Source of the DNA: Didymodactylos carnosus
Lineage: Eukaryota; Rotifera; Eurotatoria; Philodinida; Philodinidae
Length of the DNA stretch: 32,510 nt
Direction: 5' to 3'
Assembly: GCA_905250885.1 (NCBI GenBank)
Contig: CAJNOQ010001371.1
Location: forward strand, 1 to 32,510
Positions 9,786 to 20,246 of the stretch are shown in pieces (positions within the stretch are counted from its first letter, which is position 1; each line of letters starts with the position of its first letter). Below the pieces are notes generated by a model. That model worked only from the letters and a program-made list of their open reading frames with translations, was not told the DNA's origin and ran no database searches. The position numbers and the translations under genes were made by a program.

Positions 9786-10372
9786 CGGCCGTTCCACGTA
9801 AAAGTGGACTTTTCCGTGACGTTTTGTCAGATAGATAGCTCTTTAGCCGAGCAACTTACAGGGTTGGGGAACGTCTTATTTTGTAGCTTAAAGATTTTTC
9901 TTTCAAATGGTAGTTAAGCAAAGTCTACCAGTCGCTTAGTTTAAGTAACACAATGTTCTTGCCAGGGGTGTAGAATCTACCCGCGTGCGATAACGACCGG
10001 TTGTGGAAATTTTTGGAAAATTAGGGGGTAGAAAAAAATTTGGGGAAAAATTAATTTTTTCGAACATACACGCTAAACAGAGAAGCCTCTTTTTTTTGTT
10101 TTTCCAGCCGGGGAAATTTTTCATTTTAACGGCAGATTCTGCACCTCTAGTTTTTGCTTTGCGCCACTTTCGTACAAAATGGCTTTATTGGCACGAATTA
10201 GGAGCAGATCCTTAGGGTAGAGGTGGATTTTGCTTAATTACCATTTGAAAGAAAAATCTTTAAGCTACAAAATAAGGCGTTCCCCAACTGCGTATGTTGC
10301 TCGGCTGAGGAGCTATGACTTTCACAAAACGTAACGGATTTACGTTTTTTGGCTGGTATTGTGGAATGACCG
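9786..10372. mobile_element. MITE-like element, about 590 bp, imperfect long TIRs
   Basis: Left arm about 9786-9935 and right arm about 10220-10372 are inverted copies; the best-conserved inner part includes TTTGTAGCTTAAAGATTTTT. The outer ends are CGGCCGTTCCAC and, inverted, CGGTCATTCCAC. TTAG stands on both sides (9782-9785, 10373-10376), a candidate 4-bp target duplication. A further direct repeat, CGATTTATC, lies just outside each end. Confidence 0.8.
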
Positions 10373-10376
10373 TTAG

Positions 10377-12231
10377 ATACGATTTATCGAGTCAAAAAGA
10401 ACACTCACTACTGTATGAAGTTTTTTAATCATTGATAGAATTGCTTGATGGTAAAATACAGTGTTTGATGAAGCTTCTTGTTACAGTGATGCGATCAAAG
10501 AGCAGAAGTCAACGAAAACATTGAGCTATTGTTCAGCTTGGTTTAACTTCAGACAGATGAGCCGCATTTTTCTCTTGAGAAAATAAAATTTTTGCAGGAA
10601 AAATATCAACTTGTCACTCTGACAGACAAAAGAAACATGTTTGTTTCTGGATCAGCACATGTAACAAACAACTATAATAATCATTTTCTTCATAATTCGC
10701 TTGTCTTACGCATCAAACTATCTTAAAACAAACTGTGACAATCAAATAACCTTACATTATTGAGTATAGATACAGAATGCTTTACAAAATGGGAGCCTTT
10801 GATCATTTCGTCGATGGCATCATATAGATGTGCAATTAATATTTAATAAGATGTTTTATAAAATAATAAATTAAACTACTGTTAAGTAGCTCATTGATGA
10901 AGGCGTGTGGAATGAGAGCTGGAGATGCGCGTAGCACGTCGAGACGTTGTTGTGTGTACGAGCCACTCTCTCGCATGTCGCCACTTGTAATGGATATAAT
11001 CACTCATTGTTGAGGAAAAGTAAACAGTAAAGTCAAAGAATTCAATTGTACGAGCCGTAAAGCAGCAATCTAGTTCAAGCAGTGATAGTCTCAACAATCT
11101 CTCATTTGAACAGTTGCTCTGAGATCGAAAAAAAACAGTACAGCCTTTTTGAATCTAGGCTAAGTAGTCTCTTTTCCTTTTTCTCGTTAGCTTTCTCTTC
11201 TCAAATCTGTATCAAAATAGCATAGCGGCGGTCATTTTATCACTTTTCTCCGCCTCGTGAATATGAAGTTTTCTCGATTAAACTTTCAATTTATATTGAA
11301 AAAAATAAACTATCTACACGAGCACACAAAAAAGCAACAACTGAGACAGAGGAAACCAAGGGAGAAAGCGATAAAAGAAAAGGAAACATAACAAAAACAA
11401 AATATCAATTATTAAAATAATAAACAAAACTCAAAAAAAATAAACATGAGTAAAAGACTCAATATTGTACTCAATGTTTCTGTAAAGACGACTATCTCGG
11501 CAGTGGGTGGTGCCTTTTGGCCGAAGACCCGCGCGGTGGTGAACAGCTGCGCCTTTTGCGCGAACAATGTCGCTAAATACAATACTCTTCTTGACCAGCT
11601 GACACCACCGGTGGGTTTTTCGACCAAAACGAGTAGGCTACCCACTCTTTCCACCCATTGAACAATATTCAACATTCTCCTCTTCTTCTCATCGTCGTCA
11701 TTTATGTAGTCCAGGGAAAATTGACAATGATGATGAACTTGTTGTTGTTTATTTATTTCTTTTTTTATGACGATGATGTTGGATGTTTTCTTTTCTAAAT
11801 TTAATTTAAGTCAAATTCAATTTACTTCAATTCAATTTCACTTACTTCAATTCAATTTTTGGTTAATTTAATTTAACTTTATTTGTTATGTTTTTTATTT
11901 ATTTGTTATTTATTGACGTTACGATATTTTACAGTATTTAGTTAGAAGACGAGATTTGACTTGTGTTTGAATTTTCATTCAAATGAGATAAACTATTAGG
12001 TGCCAATCTAGTTTGATTTCTTTGTAGTGGCGCCAATCATTCACTCTCGAATTTCAAGCAGGAGAAACAAAAACAAGAAAGCTTTATCTGCTTTGATTTT
12101 TGAATCCGGGACGGATTCTCCCGGAGCGACGGGGTGATTGTAACGGCTCATCGTTATTACGATCTCAAAAATTAAGATTCAAGAAAATTACAATATTTTT
12201 CTATTTTTCAGTAACTAAGCAGCAGTCGATT
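10377..12231. other. Non-coding stretch with AT-rich simple repeats
   Basis: About 1.9 kb with no supportable gene. 11815-11895 holds loosely repeated TTCAATT/AATTTAATTT units. A GC-richer island at about 11490-11650 is open in two overlapping frames but shows no recognisable protein. Confidence 0.5.
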
Positions 12232-12810
12232 ACACCATGTTTTACTCGGACGTTTCTTCGAGAATATGATCTAATCAACTTTGTGAGTTTTCTTCGTTCA
12301 TACGGACTCTCGCCATGCTGCTACATACTCATTATGCATTAAACATTTCACCCTTTTGTACCACGTTCCCGAAGAAAAACCGGGTAAAACATCGTGCAAT
12401 AACTAGATAACTCAGTTCTTCACAGAGTTATTATTTTAATTTATTTTATTCACGAAAAGCGAGAGTCATCAAAGGTTCGCGACCTAGAATAACAATGAGC
12501 CCAGTCAACATCACAAAGTAACAAAAATAAAGGTAGAATAAGAGGTATACATATCAAGAAAGAAGAACTGTAAACATGCTCTTCAAAAAAGCAAAGAGGA
12601 GCCAATTGGGCTTCTCGCTTCAGGTTCTGCTAAGATCAAAGATTCTACATAGAGAACTAAGATATTGAAGAACTCATTTCCAGTTCTCTCAACACCAAAT
12701 ATTTTACCGTGAGGCCATCTAAAAAAAGGGTTATTAGATCATGTAAGACGCGGGGAAAATTATAGGTACACCATGTTTTACACTGACTTTTCTTCGAGAA
12801 CATGATGCAA
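12232..12810. repeat. Short dispersed repeat, three copies
   Basis: A unit of about 38 bp beginning ACACCATGTTTTAC and containing TTTCTTCGAGAA occurs at 12232-12270 (+), inverted at 12361-12397, and again (+) at 12768-12808, with clear divergence. The first pair could be the ends of a MITE of about 165 bp. 12398-12767 otherwise shows nothing. Confidence 0.6.
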
Positions 12811-12970
12811 CCAAGCCTCGCCATAAAGATTTTCTAATGACAAGACAAAATCCTTCTAAAACTTCTTTTATCTTTGTCAAGGTCTTGACCTTAAGAAAGA
12901 CAGAGATCTTATTTTTTCATCTCTTGAAAGCTCATTTCTTGCCACAAGAAGACTAAAAAACACAACTTTT

Positions 12971-14046
12971 ATGGGTAAAAAACTTGATTTTGTTAGTGCA
13001 TTCGATAAGGTATGGCATAAAGCATTACTTGTTAAGTTAGCCCGTTTTCATCTTCCATTTCGCCTTTGGTTATGGTTGAGGAGTTGGTTGTCTGATCGTT
13101 CAGCCTATGTGTCATTCGGTGCTTTAGAATCGGACGTTTTCAACATCGAGTGGGGATTACCCCAAGGTTCAGTCATTTCACCTTTAATTTATATTCCATA
13201 CATTGCCGATTTAGTCGAAATCAAAGAGCCGGTTCGGAAGGATAATTTTTTTGCCGATGATTGGAGTCTTTTTTTCTCTGTTCCGTATGGTTTATGTTTT
13301 TCGACTTCATGTACTTTGTTGCAACGACAAGGACAAGAGGCGTTCGATAAAATTCATGTGTATTGTGAATATTGGTTGGTTGAGTTGAGTGTGACAAAAA
13401 CGGTTGCGATTTTGATTCACTCACAGATCCAAGTTCCATCTTTGAAGTTGAATTATAATGGACATGAGATCAAATTTGTTAATAAATTCACTGATCTCGG
13501 TTATTTAATGACATCAAAATTAGGTCTTGGCCAGTTTTTGAATCTTCAATGTTCTCAGATTTTTTCATCTTTTCATATTGTGTCTGTGAATTTCGTACGA
13601 TATCAACAGTTTTCGATTAATCTCCGTCGTCGAGCTTTTTTTGCTTTTGTTTATCCGTATTTTGTTTGGATCATCCCACTATTCTTTTATTTTACTTCTC
13701 GACAGCAAGAACGAATTTGCAGCCTTTTTGCCTTTTATTTGAAGCGTGTTTACGGGTGTTTTTATTTAAGTACCATCGATTTTTTTTCAATATCGGGTGA
13801 AAGAACTTTTTTGGACCGAGTTTTTTCTTACTGGATAAAATATTTACTAGTGCTGTGACTGACTCGGTGGCACTAATTCGAACATGGCATAAGTACAAAA
13901 CAATTTTAGATTCTAGTACCACTAATCAACAAAAACGCCTATTAATACGTTGATATCGGCATATTTTTTCTCTTTCCACAGAATTTTTGATTTCCTACCG
14001 TCATTCCTTTAATTTCTTCCGACGGTGCTTTCGAACTATAAAACCC
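12971..14046 (+). pseudogene. Non-LTR retrotransposon RT remnant (LINE)
   Basis: The frame 12971-13858 carries non-LTR reverse transcriptase landmarks in order: DFVSAFDKVWHKALLVKL (about residues 6-23), GLPQGSVISPLIY (62-74), and the catalytic FADD (94-97), followed by thumb-like sequence. The protein is 5' truncated: no endonuclease or N-terminal fingers are seen. After the stop at 13856 the likely continuation appears in another frame (ALIRTWHKYKTIL, then FNFFRRCFRTIKP) with a TGA in between, so at least one frameshift and one stop follow. The clade cannot be fixed from this. It abuts, tail to tail, an LTR-element gag-protease frame on the other strand. Confidence 0.85.
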
Positions 14047-15751
14047 GATTTACAAATTTTTTTCTGCTATCCCGAGGCATTTTTAGATTTGTGAACAGTG
14101 TCTCAACCTTAGCTTGCAGCTTATTGTCCTCTTTCGCCTTTTTTTGTCGACTTTTTTGTGTGATGGAGTTCACCGAAGGTGATGTTTGATTAAGAGATGA
14201 TAAATTCTCAAATGCATCGAAACTTGCAACATTGGGCGGTGTATAAGTCACTTGTCCTAACACGGCATTTTTATACAGTGTCCGTGAAAATTCACTTGGA
14301 TTATAGATTTCCAGAAATGTAGAATACTTGTCGATCTTCAATAGTGCCGATGTCATAGAAATACACTTAGGTTGTTGTAGGTCAATATCAGGATGAAAAT
14401 AAGCAAATTTGGCGGAAGAAAGATCAAGTTTTGCTTGAACCACAATGGACTCTCGAGGAGGTATCGAGGCCGAATTCAACAGTTTAAGATCTAATGCCAG
14501 AGTGTCAATTTGTTTATCGTATCGAATAGAAGAGCGACCATAATACGATCGAATAGAAACTTGTTGTTTATCATATTCAATTATTGCTCCTGTGTCGTAA
14601 CACCAATTTCCACCCAGAATAAAGTCGGCGTTCAATGATTTAACCACCAATGCAGTAATAGGTGTAGTGACATCATTGATTCTGATATTTAATTTGACTT
14701 CGCCCAGTATTTTAAGTGACTTATTTTGATCAGCGAGATGTGCGGTAGATTTTGATGAGTGCATGGGCGAATGTCGCAGCTAACCGAGAGTTCCTTGAGT
14801 TATAAATGAATGTGTAGCACCAGTATCGACAAGGGCTCGGATTCTTTTCCCATTGACAAACACACCGATGTATATCAACGAAGGACTTGTGCGGTAACAG
14901 GCTCTTTTTGGAGGATGTTGAATACAAGTGTGGACGAAATATACGACTTTACCACACCCAAAACAGCGGGGAGATGCTTTCTTTGGGGTATGTGTTCTAT
15001 TAGTAAGTTGTGAATAATGAGGAGGATTGTAACTTTTTGTAGCAGACGAATTCTGATGATATGGTGCTGGACGAGCACTTGGTTTTTGAGGTGAACATTG
15101 AACAGATGATATAGACGCTTCCGGCTCAGCTTTGGACTTGAGGGGATCGATGAAAACCGAAGCAGTTAATGCTGCATAGGTACGGACAATAGTTTGTAAT
15201 GATTCTTCTTCTTGTGCTACTTGAAAGAATTGGGCTGCCGTTGATGGATGACGACGAAAAACGTCGTTTTGTAATGACTGCTTTAAATCCATTTGTAAAT
15301 AATTTAATTTGGAAGTATCAGCCATATTCGGATCAGTTTGATTACATAATTTGATCATCGTGTTATAGTATTCAATCACAGATTCGTCGGATCGTTGTTT
15401 ATGATTATTCAGTTTATGAAATGAAAGTGAGTGTTGATCAGATCCTCTAAACACATTCGCGATTGTGCCCATAAATTCCGGCCATGAGTGAATGCTATCT
15501 TTGTTTAATCGCCACCAATTCTTCGCTTCGCCATCAAGATATAGGGGTATTAGTTGAAGTCGCTGTGATGAATTCAGATCAATGATGTCGAATGTTTCCG
15601 CTATTTCGAACAGCCAGTGTTCAACATCATCATGGTTTGTACCAGAAAATTTCGGGGCTTCTTTTATCGCCTTGGCTAATACAGATAATATTACTGGTGT
15701 TGCGAAGTGGTTATGTTACTGTTCGGGCATCTGTATCGCAATCTGGTCCAT
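14036..15751 (-). pseudogene. LTR retrotransposon gag-protease, truncated
   Basis: One continuous minus-strand frame of 572 codons, interrupted only by TAA at 15716-15718 and TAG at 14780-14782. It reads: start at 15751; retrotransposon gag core (APKFSGTNHDDVEHWL, LYLDGEAKNWW, FRGSDQHSLSF); Pro-rich linker; one zinc knuckle CFGCGKVVYFVHTC, where the expected His is Tyr; then an aspartic protease with ALVDTGATHSFI. Further protease-like sequence (ADFILGGNW) follows and the frame ends at 14036. No reverse transcriptase or integrase follows, so the 3' half of the element is missing where the LINE remnant begins. Gypsy-like (Ty3) affiliation is plausible but untested. Confidence 0.87.
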
Positions 15752-15836
15752 CGTGCTGTGATGACAAGCAAAGAAAACACCACGGGTTGTACTTACTGTG
15801 ATGTCTGACTGACAGTAAGCCGGCCAGTGCACCAAT

Positions 15837-16036
15837 TGTTAGGCTCCACCTAACTTGTTCGAATCTTCACTTGTATGTGCAACTGTTTTATTCAGAAAAC
15901 GAAGGCACTCTCTAGTACAAGGCGAGAAAGAAAGAAAGAACGTAACAGAAAACATGATGTAATATATACAATGGTGTCACAGGATGACACGATGAGATAT
16001 AGGCATGTTTATGTTAGTCGTGCGACTGGCATAACA
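15837..16036 (-). repeat. LTR of the truncated retrotransposon (5' LTR)
   Basis: Read on the minus strand, a 200-bp segment runs from TGTTATGCC to GCCTAACA, the TG...CA form of an LTR. It contains a TATATAT box (near 15960) and an AATAAA signal (15887-15892), and ends directly upstream of the gag leader. The leader then begins ATTGGTGCACTGGCC, the expected place for a primer binding site; I could not name the tRNA. No second LTR exists in the window. Confidence 0.75.
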
Positions 16037-16366
16037 TGAATCGATCAATAATTGTTGATTAAAATATGTCTTTGGCAATAATTGGAATAGTTTTGTCCAC
16101 CAGATTTATTTCACATAAATATACAAAGAGAAAGACTGTTGTGCATATGTGAATTGTTTTGCAAGGAACTATGTGAATGAGAATTTCATTCTCGTTCTTT
16201 ATCATTTGATTTAGAAAAAGGAAAAAAGAAAATTGATCTTCACATAAATAATATTGTCTGTTCCAATATGATGCGATCAATTGGATTTTATTTTCGTTCG
16301 AAGTCAAGAGATCCTTCTAGACAAATAGTCTGACAAATAGTTCTTAAACTGAAACAAGACGAGATC
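16037..16366. other. Intergenic, nothing recognised
   Basis: AT-rich sequence between the LTR and the first telomere-like block, with no supportable gene or repeat. Confidence 0.5.
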
Positions 16367-16386
16367 TCACACCCGCACCCACACTC
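16367..16386 (+). repeat. C-rich telomere-like repeat block
   Basis: CACACCCGCACCCACACTC is built from CCCACA-like units, the C-strand form of the bdelloid telomere repeat TGTGGG. It directly precedes the Penelope-like coding remnant. Confidence 0.65.
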
Positions 16387-16830
16387 TGGGAAAGTTATGA
16401 CGAGGGAGCTGCTAAAGTCACGAACTTTGTATTCGAAAATAAGAATACAAATGCTGCGGATATACCCCTCACTTATCAGGGTCTGCTGCAGCTCCTCAAG
16501 TCAGTATTGGAAAATAATGTTTTTCACTTTACCGAAAAATTTTACTCGCAAAAATTTGGCACAGCAATGGAAACGCCTTGTGACCCACCTTACGCAAACC
16601 TTTTTGTTCTGCTAAATGAATTGAAACTCTTCGATAAATGTGAGCATCTCCCATATCGATTTTTCCGATATCTCGATGACGTTTTCATCGTATAGTACGG
16701 AGACAGGAAAATGCTGGAGAGTTTCCTTGATTCGCTTAATTCAATTAACGTGAACTTAAAGTACAAAATAGAAAATACCAGTACGAGTACAATAAACTTT
16801 TTAGATGCATCAGACAAAGAACAGCGCTGA
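16387..16830 (+). pseudogene. Penelope-like (Athena-type) reverse transcriptase fragment
   Basis: One frame holds RT core motifs of Penelope-like elements: FTEKFYSQKFGTAMETP followed by CDPPYANLFV (about 16525-16610), then YRFFRYLDDVFIV (about 16653-16692) with the catalytic DD pair, then LESFLDSLN and STINFLD downstream. TAG at 16693-16695, where the family usually has Trp after the YxDD block, breaks it; the frame ends at TGA 16828-16830. Gly to Glu in GTAMxTP is another decay sign. Neither N-terminal RT parts nor a GIY-YIG domain are present. C-rich telomere-like repeats lie on both sides in the same strand sense as the coding strand. Telomere-attached, endonuclease-lacking elements of this type are known in bdelloids. 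Confidence 0.87.
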
Positions 16831-16977
16831 TAATACTCGATGATGATTGAATGATATCGATTAGTGATATTCAATTAGGATCTTTTTTTTTTAGTGCCTC
16901 TTCCGCTCAAAAAGATTTTCTTCTCAGAACAGTTGATCTGGTTGAAATTTTCAGGGCATGTGTGTTACGTCCTAGGT

Positions 16978-17018
16978 CACCCACACCCACATTCAGATCC
17001 ACACGCACACTCACACCC
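16978..17018 (+). repeat. C-rich telomere-like repeat block, second
   Basis: CACCCACACCCACATTC followed by CACACGCACACTCACACCCC: degenerate CCCACA units in the same orientation as the block at 16367. Confidence 0.65.
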
Positions 17019-18464
17019 CTCGGTTGATCTGTAGTCAGTAGTCGAACTTGTTGTTCGACGAAGCGAGAACAGATTAGCGACTTGTTCGAAATGATTTGGT
17101 CTCACCACCATCTGCGACTTTTGAGAAAAATCTTCTCGCTCTTTTAAGAATCGAATTGCTCTTTCTATTTTTGTTATCGAGAATGAAAGAAAAGTCGAAG
17201 TTGATGCGACTGACCTCTTTCATGACTATTCGAAGAAAGAATGCATCGATTCAATTCCTCGTTTGTCAAGTTGAACAATCGATCGATCGTTTTTTGACTC
17301 TGTTTGATTGTTGACAGGTGAGAGGAACTCTCGTGAATTATAGACTGAAACAATAGACGAAATTGACAACGAAAAGACAAAGAAAAATTTCGACATCGAA
17401 ACAATCGAGTCGTTGTTGATGAGGATAAGCTGAGAATTTGATCTGTTCCGAAGATTAGAGACGAAGGGGAAGTTCCCTGATCGATGTCAAAGAACGCTGA
17501 TGAAATCAACTCGTCAAAGACCTCGAATCATTGTTGAACATGAGAATTTGTCACCGACACTGGACAATCTTCGACATAAAAAATAAAATCGCGTTTTTCA
17601 ACAAATGTTAAGATTTTTCTACAAAAGCGAGTTTCAATCATTTGCGCAAGTTCAATTTGTAAATTTCATCGGAAATGATTTATGTCGATAGTTAGTCAAT
17701 GAGACAAATACGAGCCGAGAATCAATCTACATTGAAACTGAAGTTTCGATGATCAGAAATCCAATGAAAACATTGATTTCCACTTTGAAACAGATCTTTC
17801 GTCATCAGATTGTCATTGGAAAACTCCAGTCTAATTTCTTTTCAGATGATTCGATTTAACATTTTGGTAATGTTTATTCGATGAACTGAAAATGAAAAAC
17901 AAAGCTGAACATCATCACTCAAACTCAGTAGAATAGAAACTTCGGATTTCGATCGATGATAAACGATTTAACATAACCGGACTTCTTAAAAGATGTTGAT
18001 CATATATGAACGAAAATCAAATCGAAATCTTATTCATCAATGCAATCAAACAAATTGATCTTTTCTTTTCGAATATTTCAACCAAACGATCAACTTTCCG
18101 AAGATGTTCCACTGATGATATTTTTCCAAAGATGATTCATCCTTCGATTTCATCAGTCCAATAGAAAACTGTTCACAAATCAATTTCACGATTGATTCCG
18201 AAAAGTATTTCGAGAAACTTGTTCTGAAAGCGAATTTTGTTCGGACAAGGAGATAATCACATAAAAGTAGATGCGAAAAAGGTTGAACGTACGTGCGTGT
18301 CTGATTAATATGTTTGTGCCAATTAGCTCGATTATGCCATGGATTTCAAGAAATAATTGAGAAAATGAAGAAAATTGTTCGAATGTTGAGCTTTATACAA
18401 ATAAGATATGTTATTTGAATATCATGTTTGACGAGTTCAAACAGATCCCAGATACCAAACTCGG
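17019..18464. other. Gene-less stretch of odd, TCGA/GATGA-rich texture
   Basis: About 1.45 kb without a credible frame. Short words such as TTCGA, TCGAA, GATGA and TCATC recur far more than in the AT-rich surroundings, by eye. It could be 3' flank of the ZAR1-like gene or heavily worn coding DNA; I cannot tell. Confidence 0.4.
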
Positions 18465-19504
18465 TCACAATATGGTGCACCAACCATCTGAAGACGAATT
18501 ATTGGATTCATTGCTAAACAAAACCGAACTCGGAGGATAGACTGACGAAGGTCGAAGTGTTTCGTTTGAGACAGTGTTTGCTTTCGTTGCTCTGGCCGTC
18601 ACGCTTGATGGAGAAGTATTGGATTTATATAACGACGCTAGTCGAGTGCCGGACGAACATGCAGATTTAGTGTTAGCAATATATTTTGTGTTGAATGAAG
18701 AGGAACAAGCAGACGGAGTTCGATACGAGGCAGGTTGAGACTGTTTTGACAACCGAGAATAGGATTTGTGATCCAGACTATCAGTTGAATCGTCGAATGA
18801 GAGCGATTTGAACTCTGAAATCGGTAAATCATAGTCCTAAAAGAAACAAAAACTCGAATAAAAATTATTTTCAAATCAACTAAAAACTGTGTTCCTATCG
18901 CATAAGCAAACATGTTCGCCAGAAAACACATCTCAGAACTGTTTCACTTCGTTATGTTTGATTTAAAAAAACTGAGAATCGGTTAGATTTCAATAGCTAC
19001 GAAGAAGGGAATAGAGAGGTGGTTAGAATGTTGACTCACAATCGAAGATCTTTGATTAACTCCCTGCATGTATTCTTGACCAGTCGTCTCACGACATGGT
19101 CGGCCCAACATCTGGCACTTTTCACACAAATCTTGTCGGTGTTCTTTGTTTGGATTGATGTGATTTTCGTCGTTACTTCCATCGTTGAGATCTCGCAGGC
19201 GGTGAGCTCGAATAAATTGACGATCTTGGTATTTATCACGATCAAGTGGCCAGACGAGTGTCGACGAAGAACAATTATTGCATTGCAATCCATAAGGTGC
19301 GTAGGTTGAGGTCCATTTGACCTTGCAATGGCTGCAGATGTACACGAAGAGCTTTTGAAGATCAAAGGCTTTTACATTGGTCGAACAAGATTTACATTTT
19401 TGTCCGTAATCAGCCCAGGCCTTGCTGCTCGACCACTTTTTGTGACAATGAGGACATTTGAATTCACCAAAGCAGGGATACTTTTTGCCAAGTTCACCCG
19501 ACAT
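18465..19504 (-). CDS. ZAR1-like 3CxxC zinc-domain protein, two exons
   Basis: Exon 1 is 19504-19040 and exon 2 is 18836-18465. The 203-bp intron has donor GTGAGT and acceptor CTTTTAG, phase 0, giving 278 residues. The N-terminus holds paired CxxC zinc units: C17/C20 with C37/C40, and C57/C60 with C75/C78, each around a Lys-Trp and a Tyr-Gly. Then HRQDLCEKCQMLGRPC (122-137) closely resembles the C-terminal block of zygote arrest protein 1 (ZAR1), an oocyte RNA-binding protein. The C-terminal half, including exon 2, is Ser-rich and probably disordered. The two CxxC units resemble each other and may be an internal duplication. Function in oocyte mRNA storage is inference from the family only. 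Confidence 0.8.
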
Positions 19505-20189
19505 TGTGTGTCTGCTACGAAAACGCTTACGACCTCCTTCTCTTCTCCGTTTTCTTTACGCGACAAAAAACAGCAACACTATCACTATATGAAAAAATAA
19601 TGTGTGACAGAACCAAAACATTATCAATGCAATTTTCTCTCTCTCGCTGACTAAAATAAAGTTTGTGTTCTCCTCGCTATGTTATGTGAAGAACGATGAA
19701 AACGGGATACATTTTTTCTTGCTTTCTTGCCACCCAACACCGCCTCGCTTGTTTCTCTTGTCTCGTAAGGACTGGATGGCGAAGTCGATGTCCAACTGAG
19801 GGGAGCAAAGCGAATTTTGTCTGAATTTTAATTCAAAGAATCCGAGAAAATCCAAATCGAAGAGCATGTTTAGGAATATTCTCTGTGCTTGTGTGGAACA
19901 CGACAGTTAATGAGTGTTGAAGTATATAATAAGGAGAAGAAAAATTACATAAAAATTATTCTAAAGAGGCTCAGTCTCATTTCAGATACTTTGCTTATTT
20001 ATTTAATATCAAGAGAATAAACAATATGTTGTTTTTATTTAAGTTTAATGATAGTAAGAAAACACAATTATTTTCTAAGTGTCATATAAGTCATCACTGA
20101 TAGAGTCACGATCAGAGTCCATTCGTACTTAGATATTTAGTATCGTTGATGTTTTCTGCTTCTAAGTTGTATTTTCTTCTCCAACTTGA
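19505..20189. other. Upstream flank of ZAR1-like gene
   Basis: AT-rich flank with CT-rich runs (TTTTCTCTCTCTCGC at about 19629). It presumably includes the ZAR1-like promoter. No other gene seen. Confidence 0.5.
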
Positions 20190-20246
20190 GGGTGTGGACG
20201 TGGGTGTGGGGTGTGGGTGTGTGTTTCTTCAGCGACACCCACACCC
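20190..20246. repeat. Inverted telomere-like repeats (G-rich then C-rich)
   Basis: The block 20190-20223 is made of GGGTGT/TGTGGG units (for example GTGGGTGTGGGGTGTGGG). After an 11-bp spacer, ACACCCACACCC at 20235-20246 gives the opposite strand form. The arms are perfectly complementary over at least 12 bp. G-rich pointing into C-rich is the order expected for two joined telomere ends. A chance hairpin or a MITE end is the alternative. Confidence 0.8.

Noticed and set aside
11412..11675. Overlapping frames on both strands in a GC-richer island
   Set aside because: No recognisable domain in either strand, no splice context; the openness follows from base composition.
17174..17509. 111-codon minus-strand frame
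   Set aside because: Ser/Arg-rich low-information translation; stop-poor because of the TCGA-rich texture. No family resemblance.
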